A stretch of DNA of 64,000 bases, taken from NCBI RefSeq assembly GCF_012396585.1, contig NZ_JAAXPR010000005.1, forward strand, positions 99,123 through 163,122, given 5' to 3'. A program made the position numbers and the translations under genes. Of the stretch, positions 21,244 to 30,400 are shown one piece after another (within the stretch, counting starts at the first letter, position 1; every line of letters starts with the position of its first letter). The notes beneath the pieces were generated by a model. The model was not told the DNA's origin and searched no databases. It was given only the letters and a program-made list of their open reading frames with translations. Source of the DNA: Streptococcus ovuberis (GTDB lineage: Bacteria > Bacillota > Bacilli > Lactobacillales > Streptococcaceae).

Positions 21244-21272
21244 TTGAGAATTAGGTGGGGATATGATATATT
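21244..21272 (+). promoter_or_regulatory. Sigma-A promoter of the amino-acid ABC genes
   Basis: TTGAGA at 21244-21249 and TATATT at 21267-21272 are spaced 17 bp, 68 bp upstream of the binding-protein start. Confidence 0.55.
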
Positions 21273-21339
21273 AAAACGGTTGGCTTGCTGTTTCTGGGGA
21301 AGTGGTAGCCAATAAATAAAAAACAGGGAGACCATCCAA

Positions 21340-22233
21340 ATGAAAAAGAAATTATTGACTTCATTAGCAGCTCTCAGTGCTGCCGTTTTGGTAGGTTGTT
21401 CAACTACCGCCAAGGATACCTCAAGCAGTTCTGCTACAGCTGAACCGACGGCTTGGGAACAAGTCCAAGAAGCTGGTGTCTTGAAAGTAGCAACACCAGG
21501 AACCCTTTTCCCAACGAGCTATCACAACGATCAAGATGAGCTTATTGGCTATGAAATTGATATGCTTAATGAAGTCGGCAAGCGTTTAAACCTTGAAATT
21601 GAATACCAAGAAATCGGTGTGGCAGAAGCCTTTGCATCGGTTGATAGTGGTAAGGTTGACATTGCCGTTAATAACTTTGACATTACACCAGAGAGAGAAG
21701 AAAAATACAATTTTTCAATCCCTTACAAATATTCTTACAGCGGGATGATCGTACGTGAAGATGGTTCTTCTGGAATTGGTGCCGCTGACCTCAGTGACTG
21801 GAAAGGTAAGAAAGCTGGTGGCGGCGCAGGTACGCAGTTTATGAAAATTGCTAAAAAATTGGGAGCTGAGCCAGTTATCTATGACAATGTGACCAATGAT
21901 GTTTACCTTCGTGATGTGTCGACAGGGCGGACAGACTTTATTCCAAACGACTATTTCACACAGGTTATTGCGGTTAAATTTATTACGTCTAAATTCCCTG
22001 ACATCAAAGTGAAAATGGGTGATGCGAAATACAATCCAAACAAATCAGGGATTGTAATGGCTAAAGGTGATGACAGTCTGAAAAAAGAGCTGGACAAGGT
22101 GCTGGAAGAAATGCTGGCTGATGGCACACTAAAGGCCATTTCTGAAAAATACTATGCAGGTCAAGACTTGACTCAACCAGCTGAAGGAGCAGAAGACCTG
22201 CCAGTTGTTGATGTTTCAGATATTAAAGATTAA
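21340..22233 (+). CDS. Amino-acid ABC transporter substrate-binding lipoprotein
   Basis: 297 residues. The signal peptide ends with lipobox VLVGC (Cys20). The mature chain is a family 3 solute-binding protein: VLKVATPGTLFP, IGYEIDMLNEVGKRL, VDIAVNNFDITPEREEKYNF and the late VMAKGDDSLKKELDKVL. These bind polar or cystine-type amino acids; the exact ligand is not clear. It is followed 32 bp later by a cognate permease. No ATP-binding subunit is encoded next to them, so one from elsewhere must energise the system. Confidence 0.9.
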   Translation: MKKKLLTSLAALSAAVLVGCSTTAKDTSSSSATAEPTAWEQVQEAGVLKVATPGTLFPTSYHNDQDELIGYEIDMLNEVGKRLNLEIEYQEIGVAEAFASVDSGKVDIAVNNFDITPEREEKYNFSIPYKYSYSGMIVREDGSSGIGAADLSDWKGKKAGGGAGTQFMKIAKKLGAEPVIYDNVTNDVYLRDVSTGRTDFIPNDYFTQVIAVKFITSKFPDIKVKMGDAKYNPNKSGIVMAKGDDSLKKELDKVLEEMLADGTLKAISEKYYAGQDLTQPAEGAEDLPVVDVSDIKD

Positions 22234-22265
22234 CCCGGGCTTTTTAGCCTCAAAAGGAGAAGGAA

Positions 22266-22937
22266 ATGATTAAATGGGAAGCCATTTTTGATCTCTCTTT
22301 AGTTCCAGAAGCCTTGCCAAAAATATTGCAGGGATTACCTTATACCTTAGCTCTTTCTTTGGTAGGCTTTCTTTTGGGGACCATGGTAGGCTTCTTTATC
22401 GCTTTGATGAAGATGTCAAAAATCGCGCCAATTAGGTGGTTGGTCAATATCCATATTTCCCTGATGAGGGGAACACCACTGATGGTTCTACTTTTTTTGA
22501 TTTACTATGGCCTTCCCTTTGTCGGGGTCGAATTGGATGCGATTACGGCGTCTATCGTAGCTTTTACCATGATGTCCAGTGCCTATATTGCGGAGATTAT
22601 TCGCTCGTCGCTTTCAGCGGTTGACTCTGGTCAATGGGAAGCCGCTAGAGCGTTAGGGATTAAGACGCCAACGATTTATCGTGCCATCATTATTCCCCAA
22701 GCCATTCGAATCGCTATTCCTCCATTAAGCAATGTTCTACTGGATATGGTCAAGACGACGTCAGTGACGGCTATGATCACTGTTCCTGAAATCTTTAACA
22801 TGGCCAAGCAGGTCGGTGGTGCTAAGTTAGACTATATGACCGTTTATATTTTGGTGGCCTTGGTTTATTGGGTGATTTGTACGCTCTATGCAATTGGTCA
22901 GGCTCAGTTGGAAAAGAAACTTGCCTATAGCGCTTAA
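22266..22937 (+). CDS. Amino-acid ABC transporter permease (His/Glu/Gln/Arg type)
   Basis: 223 residues with five to six membrane helices. The EAA motif is EAARALGIKTPTIYRAIIIPQAIR, the coupling helix for the ATPase; SLMRGTPLMVLLFLIYYGLP is typical of the HisM/GlnP permease family. In the same operon as the preceding lipoprotein, ending in a strong terminator. The paired ATPase gene is absent from the neighbourhood. Confidence 0.92.
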   Translation: MIKWEAIFDLSLVPEALPKILQGLPYTLALSLVGFLLGTMVGFFIALMKMSKIAPIRWLVNIHISLMRGTPLMVLLFLIYYGLPFVGVELDAITASIVAFTMMSSAYIAEIIRSSLSAVDSGQWEAARALGIKTPTIYRAIIIPQAIRIAIPPLSNVLLDMVKTTSVTAMITVPEIFNMAKQVGGAKLDYMTVYILVALVYWVICTLYAIGQAQLEKKLAYSA

Positions 22938-22960
22938 GCCTTATCTTATGGAGATCGAAA

Positions 22961-22990
22961 AACAGATGGATATAATCCGTCTGTTTTTTG
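22961..22990 (+). terminator. Terminator of the ABC operon
   Basis: AACAGATGGAT pairs with ATCCGTCTGTT (one G-U) and is followed by TTTT. Confidence 0.85.
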
Positions 22991-23106
22991 ATGGTGAAAA
23001 AACAGATAAAAAATAGATTGAGATGACATGCTATTTACTCAAAAAAGTTATAATGGGTAAGGTATATTGATTCCAAAAAAATATAGAATCAGGTTAGGAG
23101 TATTCA

Positions 23107-26100
23107 ATGAATTTTTATCAAAAAGCAGACCCTCAGAGACGCTATGCCATTAGAAAAACGAGTGCCTGTGTCGGTTCCGTTCTGATTGGTTTTTTCTTTT
23201 TAGCTGGAAGTATGCAGAGTGTTCAGGCGGCAGAAAACGCTCCTGAAACAGTCGCCCTTATCTCACATTCAAATGCGACAGTAGATCAAGATGGCCTTGG
23301 CCAAACAGTGGCTAGTGAAGAGATTGATCAGCCTATTGAAGCGTCCAAAACGAACCCAGTGGTAGTAGACGAAGAAGTTTCTGAAGAGCCTCTTGCGGCT
23401 GATGATGTGATGACAGCTGAAGAAACTCCCAAAGTAACTGAGGCCTCTCCTGAAGAGGTTAAAAAAGCTATTTTAGAAATTCCTGCTCCGAACTATTACG
23501 AAGATGAGCAATACGAACTTTCACAAAAAGACGTAACGCTTGAATATGAGAAGAGTGTAAAGTTAGACCTAGTATCCCGCACTGAAAATAAAGAAAAGCC
23601 ATCCGAAATAAACTGGTATGTGCGGGTTAACTATCCAAAAACAGAAGTCTATGGCCCTGAGAAGACAACCATCATAGGCGAAGACAATACGAATCTTCTT
23701 CGCCTTGAGAAAGATGGGACACTTACTTCATTAAACACACATACAAAATCTCAGACCGTTGAGCTTTGGGCTGAACACAATAAACATCTGTACCGTGCCT
23801 TGGTCAAATTACCAGGAACCGAGGAGATGAAAGCCATTCAGCAAGATAGGGAGGCTAATGCCAAAGCAGACGAAATCATCAAAGATTTCAAACATTTATC
23901 AGATGTTGAAAAGGCCAAAGCCGCTCATGATTGGCTAGTTAATAACGTTCAATATGTTGACAGACCAGGCGAAGACCAAAGTGCCTACTCTGCCTTGATT
24001 GAACGTAGAACCGTTTGTGCTGGCTATGGAAAAGCGTTTAAACTAATGATGGACAAGATGGGGATTCCCTGCCATACAAAGCAAGGAGGAATCGTTGGTA
24101 GTCAGAATCATTTGTGGAACATGATTGAACTTGATGGCAAATGGTATCATGTGGACGCTACTTGGGATGATTTGGCGCATACTGATAGAGGCTACCATCA
24201 ATATGAGCACTTTTTGATTCACGATAAAGATTTTGAATTGACTCCCAGATCCAAGCGAAAATATTTCAAAGCCTTTGATGAAAATGATATGGGTGAACGT
24301 TATCGGTACTATGGTTTTGAGGAAGAGGGGATTTTAGCAAAAACTGAAACAGAGGTTGCAACTGTTTTAGCAAGGCAGTATCATGAAACAACTGCTAACA
24401 TCAAGCCTCATGTTTTCAAAGTAATGACTCCAAATAGCATTTCTCAAAGCAAGGTTCATGATAAACTAGCTGATCTTTTGCGCCATGGGCTATTCCAAAC
24501 CCATATTACTCGCTATGGCGCCTATAATTTTTATCGTATCCAAGCAAGAGTCTATCCGACAAATGAAGAGCTGAATAAGAAGAAAGTCTCTGTTGATAGT
24601 ATCGTTTCAGTAGCACCTCAAGAAAACGAAAGATTGTCTACAGTCACAGTAAAATTAAACCAAGCATTAGAACTTGATGCAGGAAACATTATAGTCAAAG
24701 ATGCTAGACTGACAGATGTTGTTAAAATTAGCAATGATGAATACAAATTAACATTTGATAGTCCAAAATCAATGGCGGATTCCCAGATAGAGATAAAGTT
24801 AACAAAATATGGGTATCAATTTGATAAACCTACACAGAAAATTAATATCCAATCAAAACGCCATGAACAACCAGAGGCTATATTCACCGCTACTGGAGAA
24901 AATACTGGCTATCTTTCAAATGTCAAACCTGGTATGGAGTATCGTATTGGTCCAAACAAATGGATACGTATTGAGAAGGAACGTGTCGAATTAAATAACA
25001 TCGCTATCGCTAATCTTTACGTACGTACACCAGAAACAACTTCAGCATTTGCTTCACCGATTCAGCATTTAGAAGTTAAAAAAGTAAGCGACCCAGATGT
25101 GGCTAAGGCAGTGGGGAATCAGATTGTCGGCATTGATAGACAAACAGAGTATCGCCGTAAAGGAGATAATGATTGGATTACCAGCACTGGCAATACTTTG
25201 ACTAATCTTGTCAAAGGTGACTATGAAATCCGCACTAAGGCTACTGGTGAATATTTAGCTTCTAACATTAAAACCGTTACTGTAACGGAAGGGTTAGACG
25301 CAACTGGGGAAAATATTGCCAAACAACAAGCCAAGGCTCAGGAAATGAAGCGTCAAGCTGAAGAAAAACAGCAGAAAAAAGAGCAGAAGAAAATACGCAG
25401 AAAACGTCAAGTCGAGCCTGAGCAACAAACAACCAAAGAGCCTGTAATTCCTCAAGTAACCGAGGTTGTTAAAACAGAGGAAGTTATTCATACAGAAAAA
25501 CCCCTTACTCTTGAACAACAATTGAAAAATGAAGGATCTACTCCTCAACAAACAGCGGAAGCTCAGAAACGCGCCCATGAGTTTGCTGAAGCAAAAAAAG
25601 ATGAAAAAGTAGCAAAAACACAATGGGTAAAGGGTGTCAATGTTGAAGACCATGAGTTTGTTAAGGTTACAGAAACAGACGCAGAATATTTTGTCACTAA
25701 GCATTCTGCTGGTCAAGGATGGTATGACATCAATAAGAACGGTCATGATGATGGCGATCTTTGTGCCGGTGCCGTGGCAACGAATATGTTACACTGGTGG
25801 GTTGACCGAAACAAAGCCTACATTGATCGCTATTTGAATGAAAATAAAGACAACGGCACATATACTGTTAAAAATACAAATTTTGATTTTCGGAAAGCTC
25901 GCGAGGTCTACAAAGGTGAGAAAGGATACAGTGACCAAAGCCAATTCTTTGACATTGTAAAACAAGCCTTTCCGCACAGTTCTGTATGGACAAATAAAAT
26001 ATTGGACCTATACATAAATGGAATCGGCTACAATCAAAGCTCTAGTATGCAGAACCCTACTATACCGAGTCATGAATTAACAAGCCGAATCAATTTCTTC

Positions 26101-27777
26101 AGAAAGGTTTTTGGAGGAAAACCGCTGACACATTACGAAAGCATCTATAGTCATAGTCAATTTAGCGAGAGCATCAAAACAGCTTTAGAGCAAGGAAAAG
26201 CCATAGGTGTTGCTTATTATCCTAACCCTGAAGCTACTGGCCATATCGTAACTGCATGGGGAGCAGATTTCGATAAAGATGGGAAAGTCGTCGCCATCTA
26301 TGTTTCAGACTCGGATGATGGTGGTGAGCCTGTGCTAAGAAACCCAAATAGCCAGGTAGGACTCCGGCGCTATCGGGTTGAGGAACATGAAGGTAAGCTC
26401 AAATTAACTAGCTATCACCAAAAAGGTGTTGGTTCCCATATCGGATTCATCAACACCTTATCTCAAGGTACGGAAGACTGGGAAAAGTACTTCAAAGTTG
26501 CTGAAGAAAAAGCGCGTCAAGAACAAGTGAAGCGTGAGCAAGAAGAAAAGGCGAAACAAGTGGAAGCCCAACGCCAAGCTGAAGCCGAACGCCAAGCTGA
26601 AGCCGAACGCAAAGCCGAGGCCGAGCGCAAAGCCGAAGCCGAACGCAAAGCCGAGGCCGAACGCAAAGCCGAAGCCGAACGCAAAGCTGAAGCCGAACGC
26701 AAAGCTGAGGCCGAACGCCAAGCTGAAGCTGAGCGTAAAGCCGAGGCCGAACGCCAAGCTGAAGCCGAACGCAAAACTCAAGAGGAACAAGCCAAACGCG
26801 AAGCTGAACGTCAAGCCGAAGCCGAACGCCAAGCTGAAGCTGAACGTCAAGCTGAAGCAGAACGCAAAGCTGAAGCCGCACGCAAAGCCCAAGAAGAGCG
26901 CGCTCAACGTGAAGCTGAACGTCAAGCCGAGGCTGACCGCAAAGCTGAAGCCCAACGTCAAGCCGAAGCTAAGCGCAAAGCGCAAGAAGAGCAAGTAAAA
27001 CGCGAGCGTGCACTTGCTGAAGAAAAAGCGCGTCAAGAACAAGTGAAGCGTGAGCAAGAAGAAATTGCGAAGCAGGCTGAAGCTCAACGTGAAGCTGAGC
27101 TCAAAGCGCAAGAAGAGCAAGCCCAACGCGACCGTGCACTTGCTGAAGAAAAAGCTCGTCAAGAAGAAGCCAAACGCAAGCAAGAAGAAAAGGCGCAACA
27201 AGCCGAAGTCGAACGCAAAGCCAAAGAGGAGAAAGCACAGAGAAACCAAACTGCAGCCTCCAAAGTGAAGGTCAATCGTAAGCATACTCCCATGAAACTA
27301 GCTGAAATAGACAACGGATTGCAAGAAGTTCAAAATGAGAATCTTACTCGCCAGGGCGATAGAGTAATAGATCGCTTAGAAAGCTCCATTAACGCGAAGA
27401 GTCTGTCTAATGTTGAAAGTCGACTGACAGCAGAAAGTGAGCAAAAAGAGCCTCAAGTTTTATTGGTGGCGCCAGTCATAACAAGCCAGCAATCGGCTGT
27501 TCCCCAAGCTTTGGCCGAGGATAAGCCAAAAGAGGTGACACTCAAGACAAGTGATAAAAATCTGGAAGGGACAGATAAGAAGACCGAGCAGATAGAAAAA
27601 TTACCTGAGAAAACACCCCAATCTACCCAAGGAGTTTCTCAGAGAGTCGAAAACCTTTCCCAAAAGAAAACTAGAAATGGGCAAGGGTCAACGGCTGGGT
27701 TTATTATACCAACTATCTTGGCAGGTGTTTTACTCTTTATCATAGCTTATCTGAGAAGAGGCAATAAAAAGGAATAG
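23107..27777 (+). CDS. Surface protein with transglutaminase-like and IdeS/Mac cysteine protease domains
   Basis: 1556 residues. A YSIRK-like signal (RRYAIRKTSACVGSVLIGFF) is cleaved near VQAAEN. Residues about 260-360 form a transglutaminase-like domain with a visible triad Cys304 (RTVCAGYG), His335 (QNHLWNM) and Asp350 (YHVDATWDD). Two related beta modules follow (about 610-750). Residues about 850-1130 match IdeS/Mac (peptidase C66): Cys886 in DLCAGAVATNMLHWW, His1046 in TGHIVTAWGADF, Asp1068 and Asp1070 in YVSDSDD. About 1140-1390 is a Glu/Arg/Ala-rich heptad-like repeat, then a C-terminal membrane helix and basic tail without an LPXTG motif. By family, the second domain would cleave host IgG or IgM; this isotype is not predictable here. 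A single-gene unit with TATAAT at 23049. Confidence 0.92.
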   Translation: MNFYQKADPQRRYAIRKTSACVGSVLIGFFFLAGSMQSVQAAENAPETVALISHSNATVDQDGLGQTVASEEIDQPIEASKTNPVVVDEEVSEEPLAADDVMTAEETPKVTEASPEEVKKAILEIPAPNYYEDEQYELSQKDVTLEYEKSVKLDLVSRTENKEKPSEINWYVRVNYPKTEVYGPEKTTIIGEDNTNLLRLEKDGTLTSLNTHTKSQTVELWAEHNKHLYRALVKLPGTEEMKAIQQDREANAKADEIIKDFKHLSDVEKAKAAHDWLVNNVQYVDRPGEDQSAYSALIERRTVCAGYGKAFKLMMDKMGIPCHTKQGGIVGSQNHLWNMIELDGKWYHVDATWDDLAHTDRGYHQYEHFLIHDKDFELTPRSKRKYFKAFDENDMGERYRYYGFEEEGILAKTETEVATVLARQYHETTANIKPHVFKVMTPNSISQSKVHDKLADLLRHGLFQTHITRYGAYNFYRIQARVYPTNEELNKKKVSVDSIVSVAPQENERLSTVTVKLNQALELDAGNIIVKDARLTDVVKISNDEYKLTFDSPKSMADSQIEIKLTKYGYQFDKPTQKINIQSKRHEQPEAIFTATGENTGYLSNVKPGMEYRIGPNKWIRIEKERVELNNIAIANLYVRTPETTSAFASPIQHLEVKKVSDPDVAKAVGNQIVGIDRQTEYRRKGDNDWITSTGNTLTNLVKGDYEIRTKATGEYLASNIKTVTVTEGLDATGENIAKQQAKAQEMKRQAEEKQQKKEQKKIRRKRQVEPEQQTTKEPVIPQVTEVVKTEEVIHTEKPLTLEQQLKNEGSTPQQTAEAQKRAHEFAEAKKDEKVAKTQWVKGVNVEDHEFVKVTETDAEYFVTKHSAGQGWYDINKNGHDDGDLCAGAVATNMLHWWVDRNKAYIDRYLNENKDNGTYTVKNTNFDFRKAREVYKGEKGYSDQSQFFDIVKQAFPHSSVWTNKILDLYINGIGYNQSSSMQNPTIPSHELTSRINFFRKVFGGKPLTHYESIYSHSQFSESIKTALEQGKAIGVAYYPNPEATGHIVTAWGADFDKDGKVVAIYVSDSDDGGEPVLRNPNSQVGLRRYRVEEHEGKLKLTSYHQKGVGSHIGFINTLSQGTEDWEKYFKVAEEKARQEQVKREQEEKAKQVEAQRQAEAERQAEAERKAEAERKAEAERKAEAERKAEAERKAEAERKAEAERQAEAERKAEAERQAEAERKTQEEQAKREAERQAEAERQAEAERQAEAERKAEAARKAQEERAQREAERQAEADRKAEAQRQAEAKRKAQEEQVKRERALAEEKARQEQVKREQEEIAKQAEAQREAELKAQEEQAQRDRALAEEKARQEEAKRKQEEKAQQAEVERKAKEEKAQRNQTAASKVKVNRKHTPMKLAEIDNGLQEVQNENLTRQGDRVIDRLESSINAKSLSNVESRLTAESEQKEPQVLLVAPVITSQQSAVPQALAEDKPKEVTLKTSDKNLEGTDKKTEQIEKLPEKTPQSTQGVSQRVENLSQKKTRNGQGSTAGFIIPTILAGVLLFIIAYLRRGNKKE
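26515..27260 (+). repeat. Intragenic EAERKA/EAERQA coding repeat
   Basis: Tandem 18-base units coding for variants of EAERKA, EAERQA and EAQRQA, broken by a longer KARQEQVKREQEE-type unit that recurs near 26512, 27030 and 27155. The translation is a charged, probably alpha-helical stalk. High nucleotide identity between units makes it prone to length change and to misassembly. Confidence 0.9.
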
Positions 27778-27875
27778 ATACTTTTTAAAGTGATTAAACA
27801 TTAAGAGTGATTCTATGGATTTAGTGACTTCAATCGATGTGACTGAGGTTAAGCTTGATTAGAAACGTTCAAACC

Positions 27876-28337
27876 AGAAAGAGGCTGAGCAAAACTAGTT
27901 TCAGAATAGAAAAAACGGGCATTTCGCAGTTGGAGATGCCCGTTTTCCTATGTCATGGTTTATAATTATCATAATCCCAAAACAACTGGAAAGCCATCCA
28001 TTACAATTCGACTTGGAATGACTTTAAGGGCCTTATCAAGGACGCATTGCATGGCGAAGCAGGCCCTCGTATCTACGCAAATGGAAAATCGATGTCGAAC
28101 CCGTTTTTGGCCGATTGAAGAGTTCTTTTGGCGTACGCAGGGTTCACGTTCGACGTCACCAAGCGGTTCAGACAGAGATTGCCTTCCTTTTCATGAGCAT
28201 GAATCGCACAAAATTGGCTAAGAATTTGGCTGCTAAAAATCAAAAACCACACTATGATTCTTACTTCTTGATTGTTTTCAAGACAGAAATCACAGTGTGG
28301 TTCTATTTTGAAGCTAGTTTTTGCCCAGCCTCTTTCT
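27876..28337 (+). mobile_element. Internally deleted IS remnant with terminal inverted repeats (IS1182-like)
   Basis: AGAAAGAGGCTGAGCAAAAC at the left end and the complement of GCCCAGCCTCTTTCT at the right end form imperfect 27-28-bp terminal inverted repeats (27876-27902, 28310-28337). Between them lies a transposase fragment. A strong palindrome at 27913-27945 (AAACGGGCATTTC with GAGATGCCCGTTT) near the left end resembles a protective terminator, and ccacact/agtgtgg arms lie near the right end. At 462 bp it cannot encode a transposase and can move only in trans, if at all. Confidence 0.75.
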
Positions 28338-28360
28338 TGACAATACGTTATTCCCCTTAA
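27955..28360 (+). pseudogene. Transposase fragment (DDE, IS1182-like C-terminus)
   Basis: One frame at about 28078-28230 reads KWKIDVEPVFGRLKSSFGVR then RVHVRRHQAVQTEIAFLFMS, the C-terminal region of IS1182-type DDE transposases with the catalytic Glu in the DVEPVFG motif. Preceding sequence encodes fragments such as YNYHNPKTTGKPS and MAKQ in another frame. The N-terminal two-thirds is missing, and the frame is shifted, so it is nonfunctional. Confidence 0.8.
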
Positions 28361-28532
28361 ACGCATCGGCGCTATTTCGACGTTCTCATAGTATAGTTTT
28401 AAAGACGGGTATAAACTGCATGCGTTCTTTATAGGTGAAAGCGATTAAAAAAGACATTAAAAATCCTTGCAAACTCAGTAAAATTAGGGTACTGTAGTAT
28501 AAAAGATAGGTCTTAAATGGAGGCACTTGTGC

Positions 28533-29810
28533 ATGATAAAGAGATCACTAAAAAGAGGATTACGGTTAGATTGGGAAAAAGATTACTTGCTTTTGTTGGC
28601 GATTGCGACCTTTGTTTTTGCGCTTTTTACGCCTGCTAAGACAACTTGGTGGAAAGATTATTGGCATTTGCTTACCCACCAAACATATCTGATTCATGAT
28701 TTTTTTGAAGTAGCTGGTCCTTCGGCCACTTTTGTCAATCTAGCACTGCATTTTGGGGTTGCTTATTACTTGAATGTCAGGAATAACTTGACCCATTTGA
28801 CGGGTTTTCAACTAGCAGCAATCGGTATTTTTGCGGGTCATTCACTTTTTGGGACGCATCTGTTAAATATCCTTCCCATTATTCTTGGGGTTATCCTTTA
28901 TGCCAGAAAATCTGGTCAGTCGTTTAAGCTGTATACCTCGGTCAGTTTATTTGCAACGTGTACAGCACCAACGGTCTCCTACCTGATGTTTGCCAGTGGT
29001 GGTCTACTCTCTGTGTTAACTGGATTTATTTTTGGCATCGGGCTAGGGTTTATCACGCCACCTCTGGCAGAAGATTTTTTGAAATTTCACCAAGGGTATA
29101 CCCTTTACAATATAGGGTTTACAGGAGGTGTGATCGGTCTCTTTAGCTATGCTTGCCTGCGTTATTTTGGCTTGGAAATTCCTAGCGCACAATTGGTGAG
29201 TACGACTGCTCACAACTATATCTTAGTTTATTTAATCTCTATCTGTTTGCTCATGCTAATCTTGGCAACTGTTGGTTTAGATGATCAGGATTTTAAGACC
29301 AAGTTTATCAAGCTTAATCGTCGTGTAGGACGTTTGCCAGACGACTTTGTAATCAAATACGGACGCAGGACGACCTTCTTTAACATGGGGCTCCTTGGGA
29401 TGGTGTACTTGAGTCTTTTGCTAGTGTTGGGGATCCGTTTGAATGGTCCAACTGCAGGCGGGCTCTTGTCGGTCATTGGTTTTGCAGGATTTGGGAAACA
29501 TTTACGGAATACGCTTCCGATTGCAGCAGGGATTATTTTAGCAGCATATTTTTCCGACAAGTCTTTTGCCAGTATAGGTTTTGCCTTATCCTTGTTATTT
29601 GGCACATCTTTAGCCCCTATCGCAGGATATTATGGTATACTAGTGGGGATGATTGCTGGGTTTTTACAATTCAATGTGGCCCAGAGTGTCATCGATCTTC
29701 ATTTAGGATTGAGCCTTTATAACAATGGCTTTTCCAGCGGATTTGTTGCAGCATTTATGATTCCCGTATTGGAGAATTTTAATTGGCGTAAGGCATCTTC
29801 GATAGAATAA
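28533..29810 (+). CDS. DUF1576 integral membrane protein
   Basis: 425 residues from ATG 28533, chosen for the GGAGG nine bases upstream (a TTG at 28527 is less likely). About ten to twelve membrane helices with an internal repeat: GFQLAAIGIFAGHSLFGTHL LNILPIILG in the first half resembles GLLSVIGFAGFGKHLRNTLP IAAGIIL in the second, which suggests an inverted-topology or duplicated transporter fold. Family DUF1576 has no known substrate. It is followed 26 bp later by a small hypothetical gene. Confidence 0.8.
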   Translation: MIKRSLKRGLRLDWEKDYLLLLAIATFVFALFTPAKTTWWKDYWHLLTHQTYLIHDFFEVAGPSATFVNLALHFGVAYYLNVRNNLTHLTGFQLAAIGIFAGHSLFGTHLLNILPIILGVILYARKSGQSFKLYTSVSLFATCTAPTVSYLMFASGGLLSVLTGFIFGIGLGFITPPLAEDFLKFHQGYTLYNIGFTGGVIGLFSYACLRYFGLEIPSAQLVSTTAHNYILVYLISICLLMLILATVGLDDQDFKTKFIKLNRRVGRLPDDFVIKYGRRTTFFNMGLLGMVYLSLLLVLGIRLNGPTAGGLLSVIGFAGFGKHLRNTLPIAAGIILAAYFSDKSFASIGFALSLLFGTSLAPIAGYYGILVGMIAGFLQFNVAQSVIDLHLGLSLYNNGFSSGFVAAFMIPVLENFNWRKASSIE

Positions 29811-29836
29811 CAGAAGAACCAAGTGAGGGGTTAGTC

Positions 29837-30178
29837 ATGATTAATGAAAAAAGCAAGGCGACTCGGATAATGAAGGAGTTGATCGGCTATTTTTTGGAAC
29901 ATAAATATTATCAGTTTGATGTCTCTTTCAATCTGGATAGAGAGAAATTCGAACTATCTATTCGTACGCCTTCTGAGGATGTTCCCAGTCATTTTGAACA
30001 TTTGCTTAGAGATTTGAGCATAGACCGTGAAGTAGAGATTGATGAGTACTACAATGCGCTTCTTGGCGGTCATGGCACAGATCACGATTACACGCTTCTT
30101 GGTAAGGCGGTTGATGAGGCTTGTATTGAGCATGAAGAGGGGCTTTTAACGCTCAAAGTGAGACGTAAGATTGGTTAG
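29837..30178 (+). CDS. Conserved hypothetical protein
   Basis: 113 residues, acidic, soluble, with no signal peptide. It begins MINEKSKATRIMKELIGYFL and contains an alternating strand pattern (YQFDVSFNLDREKFELSIRTP) and a GGHGTDHDYTLLGKAVDEAC segment. I do not recognise the family. It is probably co-transcribed with the DUF1576 membrane protein, from which it is separated by 26 bp with a gtgagggg ribosome site. Confidence 0.65.
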   Translation: MINEKSKATRIMKELIGYFLEHKYYQFDVSFNLDREKFELSIRTPSEDVPSHFEHLLRDLSIDREVEIDEYYNALLGGHGTDHDYTLLGKAVDEACIEHEEGLLTLKVRRKIG

Positions 30179-30400
30179 AAACGAAAAGTTGGCTGTTTAG
30201 GCTAGCTTTTTTGTGCTATTTAGCCCATCAAGTAGAGGTGATATTGCTACTGGTCAGGGTTAGAGCATGAAGACTTTAGAACTAGGAAACGATAAGCATT
30301 CAGAGCTCTCTGGTCTATATCGTGATTTTCCTAGGTCTGGGTAGGAAAATCTGTTTGATTTTGATACAATAGTAGGACTACGAGCAGAAAAGAGATTAGA

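Noticed and set aside
26515..27260. Tandem repeats as a possible CRISPR array
   Set aside because: Units are contiguous, in frame and coding; no unique spacers.
26458..27285. A long minus-strand open frame (275 residues) in the repeat region
   Set aside because: It is the antisense of the Glu/Ala/Arg repeat; composition is an artefact of the codon pattern and there is no ribosome site.
28073..28366. Minus-strand open frame in the IS remnant
   Set aside because: Antisense of the transposase tail, which has clear family motifs on the plus strand.
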